This document shows positions 1 through 10,210 of a DNA stretch of 51,655 nt, piece by piece; the first letter of the stretch is position 1, and the number at the start of each line of letters is the position of its first letter. A program made the position numbers and the translations under genes. The notes beneath the pieces are model-generated. The model had not been told where the DNA came from and made no database searches. It was given only the letters and a program-made list of their open reading frames with translations. Origin of the DNA: Bacilli bacterium (GTDB lineage: Bacteria > Bacillota > Bacilli > Bacillales > Amphibacillaceae); NCBI GenBank assembly GCA_012518125.1, contig JAAYTF010000141.1, forward strand, positions 1 to 51,655. Reading direction: 5' to 3'.

Positions 1-935
1 CATCATTCAAACCTTTTGGCGTCGGAAATGAACAACCGCTTTTTTTATTGGAAGCGACCCCACAGCAAATTCGCCGCATCGGCGCAGACGGACAGCATTT
101 GAAATTGCAATTTTACCAACATGGGGAAATGGTCGAAGCGATCGGCTTCGATTTTGGCAAATTCGCCCCTTTTATATCGCAAGGCGCCGCCGTTTCTGTC
201 GTCGGTGAATTGCAATTGAATGAATGGAACGGAAACGTGACCGTACAATTGAATGTGAAAGATTTGGCCGTCGCCGAATGGCAGTTGTTTGATTACCGGG
301 GAAAAAGGCATCTTTCAAATGTTTTGCCATACATACAACATTACAAACATAACGTGATTGTCAGCAACTCTTTGGAGGACGTAAAAGAAATTGCCTCATT
401 GGAAAATGTTGAAGTCATAACATATGATGACGATGAGCATTTCTTCAACAAAACCGAAGTGTTATATATTTATGATTTACCACCGGATTTGGAACGATTG
501 GAGACGATTCTTGCATGCACAAAACCGGAATCGGTGCACGTGAATTTTCAGGCGACTGAAGACGCTTTTTTAGAACCGGTGCCTTCAAGGGAAAAGTTTA
601 AGAAAGTGTATGCATATTTGGCGCAATACGACACGATTACCTTTAACCGCCATTTGCCACACATGATGAAGCTGACGAAACTCACTAAGGAAGAAATCTC
701 GTTCATTTTGCGCGTTTTCTATGAGTTGGAATTTATATCGGTGAAACATGACGTGATCACACTGAACCGACATGCAGAAAAACGTGATTTGGCTATGTCG
801 AAAACGTACCAAAAACGATTGACACAAAGCGAAGTCGAACGTGTGCTCTACTATTCTACCTATGATGAACTGAAAAACTGGTTGAAGGACCGTCTTTCGC
901 AATCGAGTAAGGAGGAAATTTCCCATGGATTATAA
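1..935 (+). CDS. recJ: Single-stranded-DNA-specific exonuclease RecJ, C-terminal part (5' end outside window)
   Basis: Frame stays open upstream of the listed ORF start to the window edge (..[27 protein letters not shown].., the RecJ PFGxGNxxP motif); followed by apt-relA as in Bacillus. Confidence 0.93.
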   Translation, partial: SFKPFGVGNEQPLFLLEATPQQIRRIGADGQHLKLQFYQHGEMVEAIGFDFGKFAPFISQGAAVSVVGELQLNEWNGNVTVQLNVKDLAVAEWQLFDYRGKRHLSNVLPYIQHYKHNVIVSNSLEDVKEIASLENVEVITYDDDEHFFNKTEVLYIYDLPPDLERLETILACTKPESVHVNFQATEDAFLEPVPSREKFKKVYAYLAQYDTITFNRHLPHMMKLTKLTKEEISFILRVFYELEFISVKHDVITLNRHAEKRDLAMSKTYQKRLTQSEVERVLYYSTYDELKNWLKDRLSQSSKEEISHGL

Positions 936-1440
936 ACAATACATTAAAATCGTAAAAGATTGGCCGCAAAAAGGGATCATGTTCAAAGATATCACACCGC
1001 TTATGGCGGATGGAAAAGCGTTCAAGGCCGCCATCAGTGAAATCGTCGCATACGCCAAAGAGAAAGAAGTAGACGTCATCGTCGGACCTGAAGCGAGAGG
1101 TTTCATGATCGGGACCCCGGTCGCTTATGAACTCGGCGTCGGTTTCGTCCCCGTCCGGAAGAAAGGCAAATTGCCCCGTGAAGTGATCGAAGTCGATTAT
1201 GGACTCGAATACGGCAAAAATACGTTGACGATCCATAAAGATGCGATACAACCGGGACAGCGCGTATTGGTGACAGATGATTTGTTGGCAACAGGCGGAA
1301 CGATCGATGCGACGATCAAGCTGGTCGAAAAATTGGGAGGGGTCGTCGCCGGCTGTGCGTTTCTCATCGAGCTTGCATATCTCGATGGTAGAAAAATGAT
1401 TGAAAATTATGATATGTTAACATTGATGAAGTTTGATTAA
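925..1440 (+). CDS. apt: Adenine phosphoribosyltransferase
   Basis: 171 aa; [31 protein letters not shown] motif [16 protein letters not shown] aaggagg; overlaps recJ end. Confidence 0.97.
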   Translation: MDYKQYIKIVKDWPQKGIMFKDITPLMADGKAFKAAISEIVAYAKEKEVDVIVGPEARGFMIGTPVAYELGVGFVPVRKKGKLPREVIEVDYGLEYGKNTLTIHKDAIQPGQRVLVTDDLLATGGTIDATIKLVEKLGGVVAGCAFLIELAYLDGRKMIENYDMLTLMKFD

Positions 1441-1464
1441 ATTTATCGTAAAAGGTGAGAACTT

Positions 1465-3678
1465 GTGGCAAAAGATAGAAATGTAACATTTGAAGAATTG
1501 ATCTCCTTATTAAAAACATATTTATCGGATGAAGACATCGCTTTCATTACGAAAGCGTACGAGTATGCCAAAAAGGCCCATGAAGGCCAATACCGCAAAT
1601 CAGGCGAACCGTACATCATTCATCCGATTCAAGTCGCCCATATATTAGCTGAATTGCAAATGGATAAAGTAACGATTGCAGCCGGTCTTTTGCACGATGT
1701 CGTTGAGGATACGGAGGTCGATTTGGAACATATTCAACAACAATTCGGTGAACAAGTGGCGATGCTCGTCGACGGCGTAACAAAATTGGGCAAAATTAAA
1801 TACGAATCAAAAGAAACGATTCAAGCCGAAAACCATCGCAAAATGTTCATCGCGATGGCAAAAGACATCCGCGTCATTTTGATCAAACTCGCAGACCGCT
1901 TGCACAATATGCGGACGCTGCGCCATTTGCCACCGGAAAAACAACGCCGCATCTCTAACGAAACGTTGGAGATTTTTGCGCCGCTTGCGCATCGCCTCGG
2001 TATGTCGCAGATTAAATGGGAATTGGAAGATACGGCTTTCCGTTATTTGAACCCGCAACAATATTACCGCATCGTCCAATTGATGCGTCAAAAGCGGGAA
2101 CAACGCGAAAAAAACATCGAAGTCGCCATCCAAGCGATCCGCGAAGAATTGAAAAAAGTGAACATCGAAGCGGAAATTTCCGGCCGCCCGAAACATATTT
2201 ACAGTACGTATCGCAAAATGAAAACTCAAAACTTGCAATTCAACGAAATATATGATTTGTTAGCAGTGCGCGTCATCGTCAACAGCATCAAAGACTGCTA
2301 TGCTGTCTTGGGGATCATCCATACTCATTGGAAGCCGATGCCCGGAAGGTTCAAAGACTATATCGCGATGCCGAAAGCTAACCTTTACCAATCATTGCAT
2401 ACGACGGTGATCGGCCCGCAAGGTGAACCGCTCGAGGTGCAAATCCGCACGAAAGAAATGCACCAAATCGCTGAATTCGGAATCGCCGCCCATTGGGCAT
2501 ACAAAGAAGGGAAAGAAATAAAAGGCAAAGACAAAGAATTGCAGAAAAAACTTTCATGGTTCCGGGAAATTTTGGATTGGCAGCAAGATACGCACGATGC
2601 AAAAGAATTCGTCGAATCGTTGAAAATCGATCTGTTTTCTGACATGGTGTACGTCTTCACACCGAAAGGCGATGTCATCGAATTGCCGAAAGGATCGGTT
2701 CCGATCGATTTTGCATACCGCATCCATACCGAAATCGGCAACAAAACGGTCGGCGCAAGAGTAAACGGCAAAATGGAACCGTTGGATTATGAATTAAAAA
2801 CGGGCGATATCGTCGAAATCATCACGTCACGTCATTCTTACGGCCCTTCGCAAGACTGGTTGAAAATCGCCAAGTCGTCTCAAGCAAAAAGCAAGATAAA
2901 AAGCTTTTTCAAAAAACAACGCAAAGAGCAAAATATCGAACAAGGGAAACGCGAATTGGAAAAAGAGATCCTCGAACTCGGCTTCTCTCCGAAAGAAGTG
3001 TTGACGCCGGAAAACATCAAACAAGCTTGCAAAAAATACAACTTCGTCGATGAAAACGAACTGTTTGCAGCCATCGGATACCAGGGCATATCAAGTTCGC
3101 TCGTCGCATCCCGCCTGACGGAAAAATTGCGCAAGGAAAAAGCGCAAGAAAAAGATTTGACGGAAAAAATCTCCGAAGTGAAAACGGCCGTCCAAGACCG
3201 GTCGAAAGGTTCCATGTTGACGAAAGCCGATTCGGGCGTCGAAGTGGAAGGGGTCGACAACATTTTGATCCGTTTGGCGCGGTGTTGCAATCCGGTGCCG
3301 TTTGATGAAATCATCGGTTATATCACAAAAGGCCGGGGCGTTTCGGTCCATCGGAAAGACTGTCCAAACATCCGTGAAGAAATCGACCGCGACCGCTTCT
3401 TGAAAGTTCGCTGGAAAGATATTTCATACAGCATGAAATATTATCATGTCGATCTGGAAATATCCGGCTACGACCGGCATGGCATTTTGAACGATGTGTT
3501 GCATGTCGTCAATGAAACGAACGTGCAAATCTCCTCCGTAAGCGGCCGTGCCGACCAAAATAAAATTGCACACATCCATTTGTCGGTATTAATCCGGAAT
3601 ACCGATCATTTGGAACATCTCGTCAACCGCATCAAACAAGTAAAAGACATATACGCTGTCACGCGGATGATCAACTAA
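1465..3678 (+). CDS. relA: Bifunctional (p)ppGpp synthetase/hydrolase Rel (RelA/SpoT family)
   Basis: 737 aa, GTG start; HD motif LLHDVVEDTE, synthetase region, TGS and ACT domains. Confidence 0.97.
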   Translation: MAKDRNVTFEELISLLKTYLSDEDIAFITKAYEYAKKAHEGQYRKSGEPYIIHPIQVAHILAELQMDKVTIAAGLLHDVVEDTEVDLEHIQQQFGEQVAMLVDGVTKLGKIKYESKETIQAENHRKMFIAMAKDIRVILIKLADRLHNMRTLRHLPPEKQRRISNETLEIFAPLAHRLGMSQIKWELEDTAFRYLNPQQYYRIVQLMRQKREQREKNIEVAIQAIREELKKVNIEAEISGRPKHIYSTYRKMKTQNLQFNEIYDLLAVRVIVNSIKDCYAVLGIIHTHWKPMPGRFKDYIAMPKANLYQSLHTTVIGPQGEPLEVQIRTKEMHQIAEFGIAAHWAYKEGKEIKGKDKELQKKLSWFREILDWQQDTHDAKEFVESLKIDLFSDMVYVFTPKGDVIELPKGSVPIDFAYRIHTEIGNKTVGARVNGKMEPLDYELKTGDIVEIITSRHSYGPSQDWLKIAKSSQAKSKIKSFFKKQRKEQNIEQGKRELEKEILELGFSPKEVLTPENIKQACKKYNFVDENELFAAIGYQGISSSLVASRLTEKLRKEKAQEKDLTEKISEVKTAVQDRSKGSMLTKADSGVEVEGVDNILIRLARCCNPVPFDEIIGYITKGRGVSVHRKDCPNIREEIDRDRFLKVRWKDISYSMKYYHVDLEISGYDRHGILNDVLHVVNETNVQISSVSGRADQNKIAHIHLSVLIRNTDHLEHLVNRIKQVKDIYAVTRMIN

Positions 3679-3702
3679 CGTTTTTGAAAGGAGTCCGAAT
3701 CG

Positions 3703-4158
3703 TTGAAAGCAGTTGTCCAACGTGTAAAAGAAGCAAATGTTACGGTAAATGGTGAAATTGTCGGAAAAATTGACAAAGGCTTGCTCGTTCTATTGGGCGT
3801 AACGCACGGCGATACTGAACAAGATATCGACGTCATTGCCAATAAGCTCGTCAACTTGCGCATTTTTGAAGATGATGAACAGAAAATGAACTTGTCGCTT
3901 CTCGATGTCGGCGGAAGCGTCTTGTCAGTATCGCAATTCACGTTATACGGCGATATACGCAAAGGGAGACGGCCGAGTTTTGTCAATGCCGCAGAACCGA
4001 CATTTGCGGAAGAAATGTATGAGAAATTCAATGAAAAAGTCCGTTCATATGATATCCACGTCGAAACCGGTTCATTCGGCGCAATGATGGAAGTGTCGCT
4101 CATCAACGATGGACCCGTCACGTTCGTCATCGAGACAATTGATGGCAAATTGGTTTAG
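3703..4158 (+). CDS. dtd: D-aminoacyl-tRNA deacylase
   Basis: TTG start; [23 protein letters not shown].., [10 protein letters not shown] motif; follows relA as in Bacillus. Confidence 0.95.
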   Translation: MKAVVQRVKEANVTVNGEIVGKIDKGLLVLLGVTHGDTEQDIDVIANKLVNLRIFEDDEQKMNLSLLDVGGSVLSVSQFTLYGDIRKGRRPSFVNAAEPTFAEEMYEKFNEKVRSYDIHVETGSFGAMMEVSLINDGPVTFVIETIDGKLV

Positions 4159-4192
4159 TAAAGACCGAATACCTAGTTGCTCATATTTCAGC

Positions 4193-4221
4193 TTGACTTT
4201 TTAAAATGAAAAATTTATCAT
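4193..4221 (+). promoter_or_regulatory. Putative sigma-A promoter of the hisS-aspS leader
   Basis: TTGACT (4193-4198), 17-nt spacer, TATCAT (4216-4221). Confidence 0.7.
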
Positions 4222-4227
4222 AAACGT

Positions 4228-4490
4228 TAACAATGCACGAAACAAGATTTAGGCACACGGTCGACCGGAAAGAGATAAGCGCGCCTGGAACGATGTTTAT
4301 GCGACGTTTTAGCGAAGGACAGTTCTTGATTAGTTTGCGTCGTAACAGAGGCGTTGACTGTTTCAAGTGGTTTTTTTGGCGAAAAACGTGAAAAAGGGTG
4401 ACAACGCGGGTGCATCTCGTCCCTTTGATTCCGTAACGGAATGAAGGTGATGGGATTTTTATTTGTTTTAACGCTTTGAATGGAGGTAAA
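4228..4490 (+). promoter_or_regulatory. T-box-like leader upstream of hisS-aspS
   Basis: ~260-nt leader before aminoacyl-tRNA synthetase genes; antiterminator core AGGGTGACAACGCGGG...CTCGTCCCTT (4395-4425) resembles the T-box AGGGTGGNACCGCG motif; overlapping competing terminator hairpin and T-run at 4416-4460. Confidence 0.72.
4416..4460 (+). terminator. Intrinsic terminator of the T-box-like leader
   Basis: ctcgtccctttgATTCCGtaaCGGAATgaaggtgatgggattttt; stem with T-run, mutually exclusive with the antiterminator helix. Confidence 0.75.
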
Positions 4491-4493
4491 ATG

Positions 4494-5780
4494 ATGAAAA
4501 TTGAATCTCCCCGAGGAACGGATGATTTGTTGCCAAAAGAGACGCGAGTTTGGCAATATATCGAAAATACGATAAGAGAATTGTGTGAAACATACAATTA
4601 CCGGGAAATACGCACACCGATTTTTGAACATACGGAAGTGTTTCAACGCGGCGTCGGTGAAACGACGGATATCGTGCAAAAAGAAATGTACACGTTTTTC
4701 GATAAAGGCGGCCGCAGCATCACGCTGCGCCCGGAAGGAACAGCCGGGGTTGCGCGGGCTTTCATCCAAAATAAATTGTATGGAGACGTCAATCAACCGG
4801 TCAAAGTTTATTACAACGGCCCGATGTTTCGTTATGAACGGCAACAAGAAGGCAGACGCCGGCAATTCCATCAATTTGGTGTCGAAGTGTTGGGCAGCGA
4901 AGACCCTGCGGTCGATGCTGAAGTGATCGCACTTGCGGTAAGCATTTATAAACGCCTCGGTTTAAAAAAGACGAAATTGGTCATTAATAGTTTAGGCGAC
5001 CCGGAAAGCAGAAAAGAGCATCGCGAAGCATTGATTAAACATTTCACACCGTACAAAGGAGAATTGTGTTCGGATTGCAAGACGCGCCTCGAACAAAATC
5101 CATTAAGGGTGCTTGATTGCAAAGTCGATATGGACCATCCGGCGATGAAAACCGCACCGAGCATTTTAGATTATTTGAATGAAAGTTCAAAACAACATTT
5201 TGAAAAAGTGAAACAATATTTAGACGCTATGGGAATCGAATATGAAGTAGACCCTAACTTGGTGCGCGGTTTGGATTATTACTACCATACGACGTTTGAA
5301 ATCATGAGCGTCCAAGAAGGGTTTGGCGCACAAGCGACGCTGCTTGGCGGCGGTCGCTACGATGGTTTGATCGAGCAATTCGGCGGACCGCGCACACCTG
5401 GCGTCGGTTTCGCTCTTGGCATGGAACGGCTGCTTCTCGCATTGGAACACGAAAACATCGAATTGCCGATTAGAGATGCGTTGGATGTATACGTTGTTGC
5501 CATCGGCGATGACGTCATCACGGATGCGGTCCGTCTCGTGTACGACTTGCGCAACGAAGGGTTCATCGTCGACAAAGACTATCAAAATCGCAGTGTAAAA
5601 GCTCAATTCAAAGCGGCAAACCGATTGGATGCGAAGTATGTCGTCATCATCGGCGAAGACGAGAAGGAAAAAGGCACGGTGAAGCTTCGTTCCATGGAGG
5701 ACCGGGAAGAAATCGAAGTAGGGAAAGACGATTTAATCGATATTTTACATGATAAACTTGGAGGTAAAGAAAATGGGTAA
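4494..5780 (+). CDS. hisS: Histidyl-tRNA synthetase
   Basis: [20 protein letters not shown]; class II aaRS motifs; RBS ggagg upstream of ATGATG. Confidence 0.97.
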   Translation: MKIESPRGTDDLLPKETRVWQYIENTIRELCETYNYREIRTPIFEHTEVFQRGVGETTDIVQKEMYTFFDKGGRSITLRPEGTAGVARAFIQNKLYGDVNQPVKVYYNGPMFRYERQQEGRRRQFHQFGVEVLGSEDPAVDAEVIALAVSIYKRLGLKKTKLVINSLGDPESRKEHREALIKHFTPYKGELCSDCKTRLEQNPLRVLDCKVDMDHPAMKTAPSILDYLNESSKQHFEKVKQYLDAMGIEYEVDPNLVRGLDYYYHTTFEIMSVQEGFGAQATLLGGGRYDGLIEQFGGPRTPGVGFALGMERLLLALEHENIELPIRDALDVYVVAIGDDVITDAVRLVYDLRNEGFIVDKDYQNRSVKAQFKAANRLDAKYVVIIGEDEKEKGTVKLRSMEDREEIEVGKDDLIDILHDKLGGKENG

Positions 5781-7542
5781 ACGAATCGGAGCAGGCACGT
5801 TAACGAAAGAACATGTCGGGAAAGAAGTCGTGTTGAAAGGCTGGGTGCATCGCCGCCGTGATTTAGGGGAACTGATTTTCATCGACTTGCGCGATCAATC
5901 CGGCATCGTGCAACTCGTCTTCAATCCGGATTATTCCCGCGAAGCGCTTGAAATTGCCGATAAATTGCGCAGCGAATTTGTCATCGAAGTGCACGGAAAA
6001 GTGATCGAACGCGATCCGGAGACGGTGAACCCAAATTTGAAAACCGGGGATATCGAAGTCACCGTTTCCGAGGTCAACATTTTAAACCGGTCAAAACCGA
6101 TTCCTTTCCTCATTCATGAAGCGGAAGACGTTTCCGAAGATTTGCGTTTAAAGTATCGCTATCTCGATTTGCGCCGCGAGGATATGCAAAACACGTTCAA
6201 AAAACGGCACCAAATTACGCAATCGGTGCGCAATTTCTTGAATGAACAAAACTTTTTGGAATTGGAGACGCCGATTTTGACGAAAAGCACGCCTGAAGGG
6301 GCGCGCGACTATTTGGTGCCGAGCCGCATCCATGAAGGGGAATTTTATGCATTGCCGCAATCGCCGCAATTGTTCAAACAGTTGCTCATGATGAGCGGTT
6401 TTGAAAAATATTACCAAATCGCGCGTTGTTTCCGCGATGAAGATTTGCGTGCCGACCGGCAACCTGAATTTACGCAAATCGACATCGAAATGGCGTTTCC
6501 GACGAGAGAAGACATCATGGAGCTGACGGAAAATATGTTAAAGCGCGTCATGAAAGAGGTGTTGGATGTCGAGATTGAAACACCTTTCCCGCGCATGACG
6601 TACCATGAAGCGATGGAACGCTATGGAACGGACAAACCGGATACACGGTTCGGGATGGAATTGATCGACATTACCGATATCGTCAAAGACTGTGACTTTA
6701 AAGTGTTCAGCGGTCCGGCAAACAGCGGCGGAAAAGTCGCCTTGATCAACGTTGAAGGAAACGCCGACAAATTTACGCGCAACGACATCGACGGCGAACT
6801 GACGAATTTTGCAAAAGGCTATGGTGCAAAAGGACTTGCATGGATCAAAGTCACCGACGGCAAATTGACCGGGCCGATCGCGAAATTTTTCACGGAAGAA
6901 GAAACGAAAGCGCTCATGGAACGAGCAAATGCAACAGACGGCGATTTATTGTTGTTTGGCGCGGATAAAGCGGAAGTCGTCCACCAAGTGTTGGGCGCAC
7001 TGCGCTTAAAAATTGCAAAACAACTCGAATTGATCGATGAAACAAAATTCAACTTTTTATGGATCATTGATTGGCCGCTCGTCGAATACGACGAAGACGA
7101 AAAGCGTTATGTCGCACTGCACCATCCGTTTACATCGCCGGTTCCGGAAGACATTGAAAAATTGACGACGGATCCTTTAAGCGTCCGTGCAAATGCGTAC
7201 GATGTCGTCTTGAACGGCTATGAACTCGGCGGGGGCTCGATCCGTATCCACGATTACGAAGTGCAAAAGAAAATGTTTGAAGTGCTTGGTTTTACGGAAG
7301 AAGAAGCGCATGAACAGTTCGGTTTTTTGATCGAAGCCTTGCAGTATGGCGCTCCTCCGCATGGCGGAATCGCTTTGGGCCTCGATCGCATCGTCATGTT
7401 GTTGACCGGGAAAGAAAATATCCGCGACGTCATATTATTCCCGAAAACACAGACGGCAACCGATCTGCTCATGCAAGCGCCTAGTCGCGTATCCGAAAAA
7501 CAATTGGACGAGCTATCGATCAAAATCGTCGAAGAAGAATGA
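5773..7542 (+). CDS. aspS: Aspartyl-tRNA synthetase
   Basis: [32 protein letters not shown]; 8-nt overlap with hisS; listed upstream ATG at 5749 is unlikely. Confidence 0.97.
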   Translation: MGKRIGAGTLTKEHVGKEVVLKGWVHRRRDLGELIFIDLRDQSGIVQLVFNPDYSREALEIADKLRSEFVIEVHGKVIERDPETVNPNLKTGDIEVTVSEVNILNRSKPIPFLIHEAEDVSEDLRLKYRYLDLRREDMQNTFKKRHQITQSVRNFLNEQNFLELETPILTKSTPEGARDYLVPSRIHEGEFYALPQSPQLFKQLLMMSGFEKYYQIARCFRDEDLRADRQPEFTQIDIEMAFPTREDIMELTENMLKRVMKEVLDVEIETPFPRMTYHEAMERYGTDKPDTRFGMELIDITDIVKDCDFKVFSGPANSGGKVALINVEGNADKFTRNDIDGELTNFAKGYGAKGLAWIKVTDGKLTGPIAKFFTEEETKALMERANATDGDLLLFGADKAEVVHQVLGALRLKIAKQLELIDETKFNFLWIIDWPLVEYDEDEKRYVALHHPFTSPVPEDIEKLTTDPLSVRANAYDVVLNGYELGGGSIRIHDYEVQKKMFEVLGFTEEEAHEQFGFLIEALQYGAPPHGGIALGLDRIVMLLTGKENIRDVILFPKTQTATDLLMQAPSRVSEKQLDELSIKIVEEE

Positions 7543-7579
7543 AAAAATCATCTGCTGTCTTTCAGCAGATGATTTTTTT
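7543..7579 (+). terminator. aspS terminator
   Basis: aaaaatcatctgctg-tcttt-cagcagatgattttttt. Confidence 0.9.
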
Positions 7580-7613
7580 GACAAAATAGTAGAAAAGTTT
7601 TCAACATTTGCTA

Positions 7614-7642
7614 TTTACGAAAGCGTTTCCATGGTGTATGAT
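7614..7642 (+). promoter_or_regulatory. Putative promoter of the 6S RNA with an embedded cre-like palindrome
   Basis: -10 TATGAT (7637-7642), weak -35 TTTACG (7614-7619); CGAAAGCGTTTCCA (7618-7631) resembles the CcpA cre consensus TGWAANCGNTNWCA. Confidence 0.5.
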
Positions 7643-7649
7643 ATTACTA

Positions 7650-7848
7650 AGAAAAAGATTTATCCTGATTTGTTCGTTTCATCATTTATTTTGACCCAAC
7701 ACCAACAAAAAAGGAATCTCGGGTTTTCATGTAAAACTTTCATTCTTACTTCGTTTCGAGTGAAAGTCTGCATGAAGCAGAGATCATCCACCGTAGTGAG
7801 CATGCGGTCATAAAAAATAATGAAACGGCATGATTGGGATAAATGCAA
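7650..7848 (+). ncRNA. ssrS: 6S RNA (BsrA/SsrS-like)
   Basis: No credible ORF; one long hairpin: ATTTATCC (7658-7665)/GGATAAAT (7837-7844); a 22-nt arm CGTTTCATCATTTATTTTGACC (7675-7696)/GGTCATAAAAAATAATGAAACG (7806-7827) with 19/22 pairing; central unpaired region; then ATCTC/GAGAT, TTCATG/CATGAA and ACTTTCA/TGAAAGT. B. subtilis bsrA also lies directly downstream of aspS. Confidence 0.88.
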
Positions 7849-7900
7849 AAATTTTCGACCGCCATATGAGCGGGCGGTCCTGTCAAAACAGCGGTAAATA

Positions 7901-7945
7901 AAAAATGGATGAATACGGTTGAATCGTATTTCATCCATTTTTTTG
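7901..7945. terminator. Bidirectional-looking terminator between the 6S RNA region and rsfA
   Basis: aaaaaatggatga-atacg-gttgaat-cgtatttcatccatttttt, A/T-runs on both sides. Confidence 0.8.
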
Positions 7946-7948
7946 CCT

Positions 7949-8575
7949 TTAATTTTGGGTAATCTGTTCCAAATTGCCGTTTTTATCCATGCGGAAAGCC
8001 GGTGCTTTGATCGGCTCTTGATCTTCCAACAAGGTGAGTTTCCTTGCCCGTTCCATGATTTGGATGAATGTTTTGTAGTCTTCCTCGACCGTCTCCAACC
8101 GTTTTTTCACTTTCTCCAATTCTTTGTTCAACTTATCATTCGTTTCTTTCAATTGTTTATTCTCTTCTTCCAATTTCACGAATTTGCTTTTCGTTTCTTG
8201 CACCGATGCAACGTCCGTCTCTAACGTTTGGAGGAATTGGATCACTTTGCTTAAAGTCAAATCTCCTTCCAAGATGAGCTGGTTATCCACGTTTCCTTGA
8301 TAAACAGGTGTATATAATTGTTTTTTCGAACGCTTCGCTTCCAGACGTTTTTTCTCTTTCCGCTGCCGTTTTGCCAGCTCAATCGCTTCGGTATAACGAT
8401 TCCTTACTTCGGCATTCCACCTGAAGCCGCAAGCAGCGGCGGTGCGATTCAATTTATCACCGACTTCTTCAAATGCATTCAATTGCGTGCTGCCTTCGCG
8501 GATATGACGTAAAACGGTCTCGGCCAGTAATAAGTCGTCTTCGTGCGTCCAAGCGTCTTGTCTTACTTTTGCCAA
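7949..8575 (-). CDS. rsfA: RsfA-family (Myb/SANT-like) prespore transcription regulator
   Basis: MAKVRQDAWTHEDDLLLAETVLRHIREGSTQLNAFEEVGDKLNRTAAACGFRWNAEVRNRY, typical RsfA N-terminus; coiled-coil C-terminal part. Confidence 0.85.
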   Translation of the reverse strand: MAKVRQDAWTHEDDLLLAETVLRHIREGSTQLNAFEEVGDKLNRTAAACGFRWNAEVRNRYTEAIELAKRQRKEKKRLEAKRSKKQLYTPVYQGNVDNQLILEGDLTLSKVIQFLQTLETDVASVQETKSKFVKLEEENKQLKETNDKLNKELEKVKKRLETVEEDYKTFIQIMERARKLTLLEDQEPIKAPAFRMDKNGNLEQITQN

Positions 8576-8770
8576 TAGTCTTCAACTCCTTTATCGTATA
8601 TACTTTTTTTCGTGGACGAAAAAATATTGTTTCGAGGCAGATAGTCTATTAAAATGTTCCTCGAACGCCTTGTTTTACGAGATTTATGGTCCAATCAAGT
8701 CATCGATGAACTTGCTTTTTATTCATTATGGCCTGAAAATAACGAATTATACTTTTCTCTTAAATAAAAG

Positions 8771-8808
8771 CAAAAAAAACAGGACGTCTATGCTCTTTTC
8801 GTCCTGTT
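8771..8808 (-). terminator. rarA terminator overlapping the rarA 3' coding end
   Basis: Minus strand AACAGGACG..CGTCCTGTTTTTTTT; the left arm (8800-8808) encodes the last rarA codons. Confidence 0.8.
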
Positions 8809-10068
8809 CAAAATATTTTCATACACTTGTTTTAAAGCGCGCTCGAACTTGCCGTGGCCTTTCGGCTCAAAGTAGATGCGGTCTTTTATTTCATCGGGCA
8901 AATATTGTTGTTCGACCCAAGCACCTTCATAATCGTGCGGATATTTGTAGCCGACGCCCCTGCCGAGCGCTTTTGCCCCTTTGTAATGGGCATCCTTCAA
9001 ATGCGGCGGCACCTCGCCGGTATATCTCCTGCGCAGATCTTCCAACGCACGGTCGATTGCTTTATAAGCGCTGTTCGATTTAGGTGAGAGGGCCAGTTCG
9101 ACGACAGCGACGCTCAGAGGGATCCTTGCTTCGGGAAAACCGAGCCGTTCGGCCGTTTCAACTGCCGCCAGCGTCCTCGGCCCGGCTTGCGGGTTTGCCA
9201 ACCCGATATCTTCGTAAGCGATGACAAGCAGCCTCCGGGCGATGCTGTCAAGATCGCCCGCTTCAATCAAACGGGCCAAATAGTGGAGCGCGGCGTTGAC
9301 GTCGCTGCCGCGGATCGATTTTTGAAAGGCGGAAAGTACATCGTAATGCGCATCTTCCCCCTTATCGTGGGAAAAGCTTTTTTTCTGCAGCGAAGCTTCG
9401 GCGATTTCCAATGTGATGACGATTTCATCCTTTTCATTTGGCGGTGTTGATATGACGGCAAGTTCAAAGCCGTTCAGCAACGAACGCAAGTCGCCGTTGG
9501 TGCTCATTAGAAAATGTTCCATCGCATCTTCGTTGACGACGATCTTTTTCTTGCCGTAGCCGTTCTCTTCATCTTCCAAGACCCGTTTTATTGCAAGTTT
9601 CATATCTTCTTTCGACAATGGGTATAATTCGAATAAATGACAGCGGCTGCGAATGGCCGGATTGATGGCATGGTAAGGGTTGCTCGTCGTCGTTCCGATC
9701 AACGTGACTAAATTATCTTCCAAATGCGGCAGCAAAAAGTCTTGTTTCGCTTTATCGAGACGGTGGACTTCATCCAAGATGAGCACGAGATGGCCCGTCA
9801 TTTTCGCTTCTTCGATGACAATTTCCACATCCTTTTTCTTATGGATGACCGCATTCAACTTGCGGACAGGCAAATCCAACGTTTTGGCGATGGCAAATGC
9901 CAACGAAGTTTTTCCCGTTCCGGGAGGTCCGTACAGGATCATCGATGAAATGTGGCCGGCTTCGACCATCCGGCGAATCATCTTATCTTTGCCGAGCAGA
10001 TGCGATTGCCCGATGATTTCATCGATATGATTCGGACGCATTCGTAAAGCAAGTGGTTTTTTGACCAT
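8788..10068 (-). CDS. rarA: Replication-associated recombination protein A (AAA+ ATPase)
   Basis: LRMRPNHIDEIIGQSHLLG, Walker A YGPPGTGKTS, DEVHRLDKAKQD; start at the second ATG for RBS spacing (aggaag). Confidence 0.95.
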   Translation of the reverse strand: MVKKPLALRMRPNHIDEIIGQSHLLGKDKMIRRMVEAGHISSMILYGPPGTGKTSLAFAIAKTLDLPVRKLNAVIHKKKDVEIVIEEAKMTGHLVLILDEVHRLDKAKQDFLLPHLEDNLVTLIGTTTSNPYHAINPAIRSRCHLFELYPLSKEDMKLAIKRVLEDEENGYGKKKIVVNEDAMEHFLMSTNGDLRSLLNGFELAVISTPPNEKDEIVITLEIAEASLQKKSFSHDKGEDAHYDVLSAFQKSIRGSDVNAALHYLARLIEAGDLDSIARRLLVIAYEDIGLANPQAGPRTLAAVETAERLGFPEARIPLSVAVVELALSPKSNSAYKAIDRALEDLRRRYTGEVPPHLKDAHYKGAKALGRGVGYKYPHDYEGAWVEQQYLPDEIKDRIYFEPKGHGKFERALKQVYENILNRTKRA

Positions 10069-10210
10069 GATCATCTTCCTTTAATGTTTCGGTTGTCTTT
10101 AGCGTAAACGTATATTTGATAAAATGCAAGATTGAGCACGTTCATGCTATAATAGATGGGTAAGTACTAGGGAAAAGAATAAAATCGGAAATATATACGG
10201 GGTGCTGAAT

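Noticed and set aside
4181-4874. Minus-strand ORFs 4181-4597 and 4227-4874 covering the hisS leader
   Set aside because: Antisense to a structured regulatory leader and to hisS; no RBS or domain support.
7631-7938. Small ORFs 7631-7813 (+), 7660-7938 (-) and 7746-7934 (-)
   Set aside because: They overlap a strongly structured RNA that fits 6S RNA; no RBS or recognisable protein family.
8670-9083. 137-aa + strand ORF opposite rarA
   Set aside because: Mostly antisense to the conserved rarA coding region and its terminator; no domain signal.
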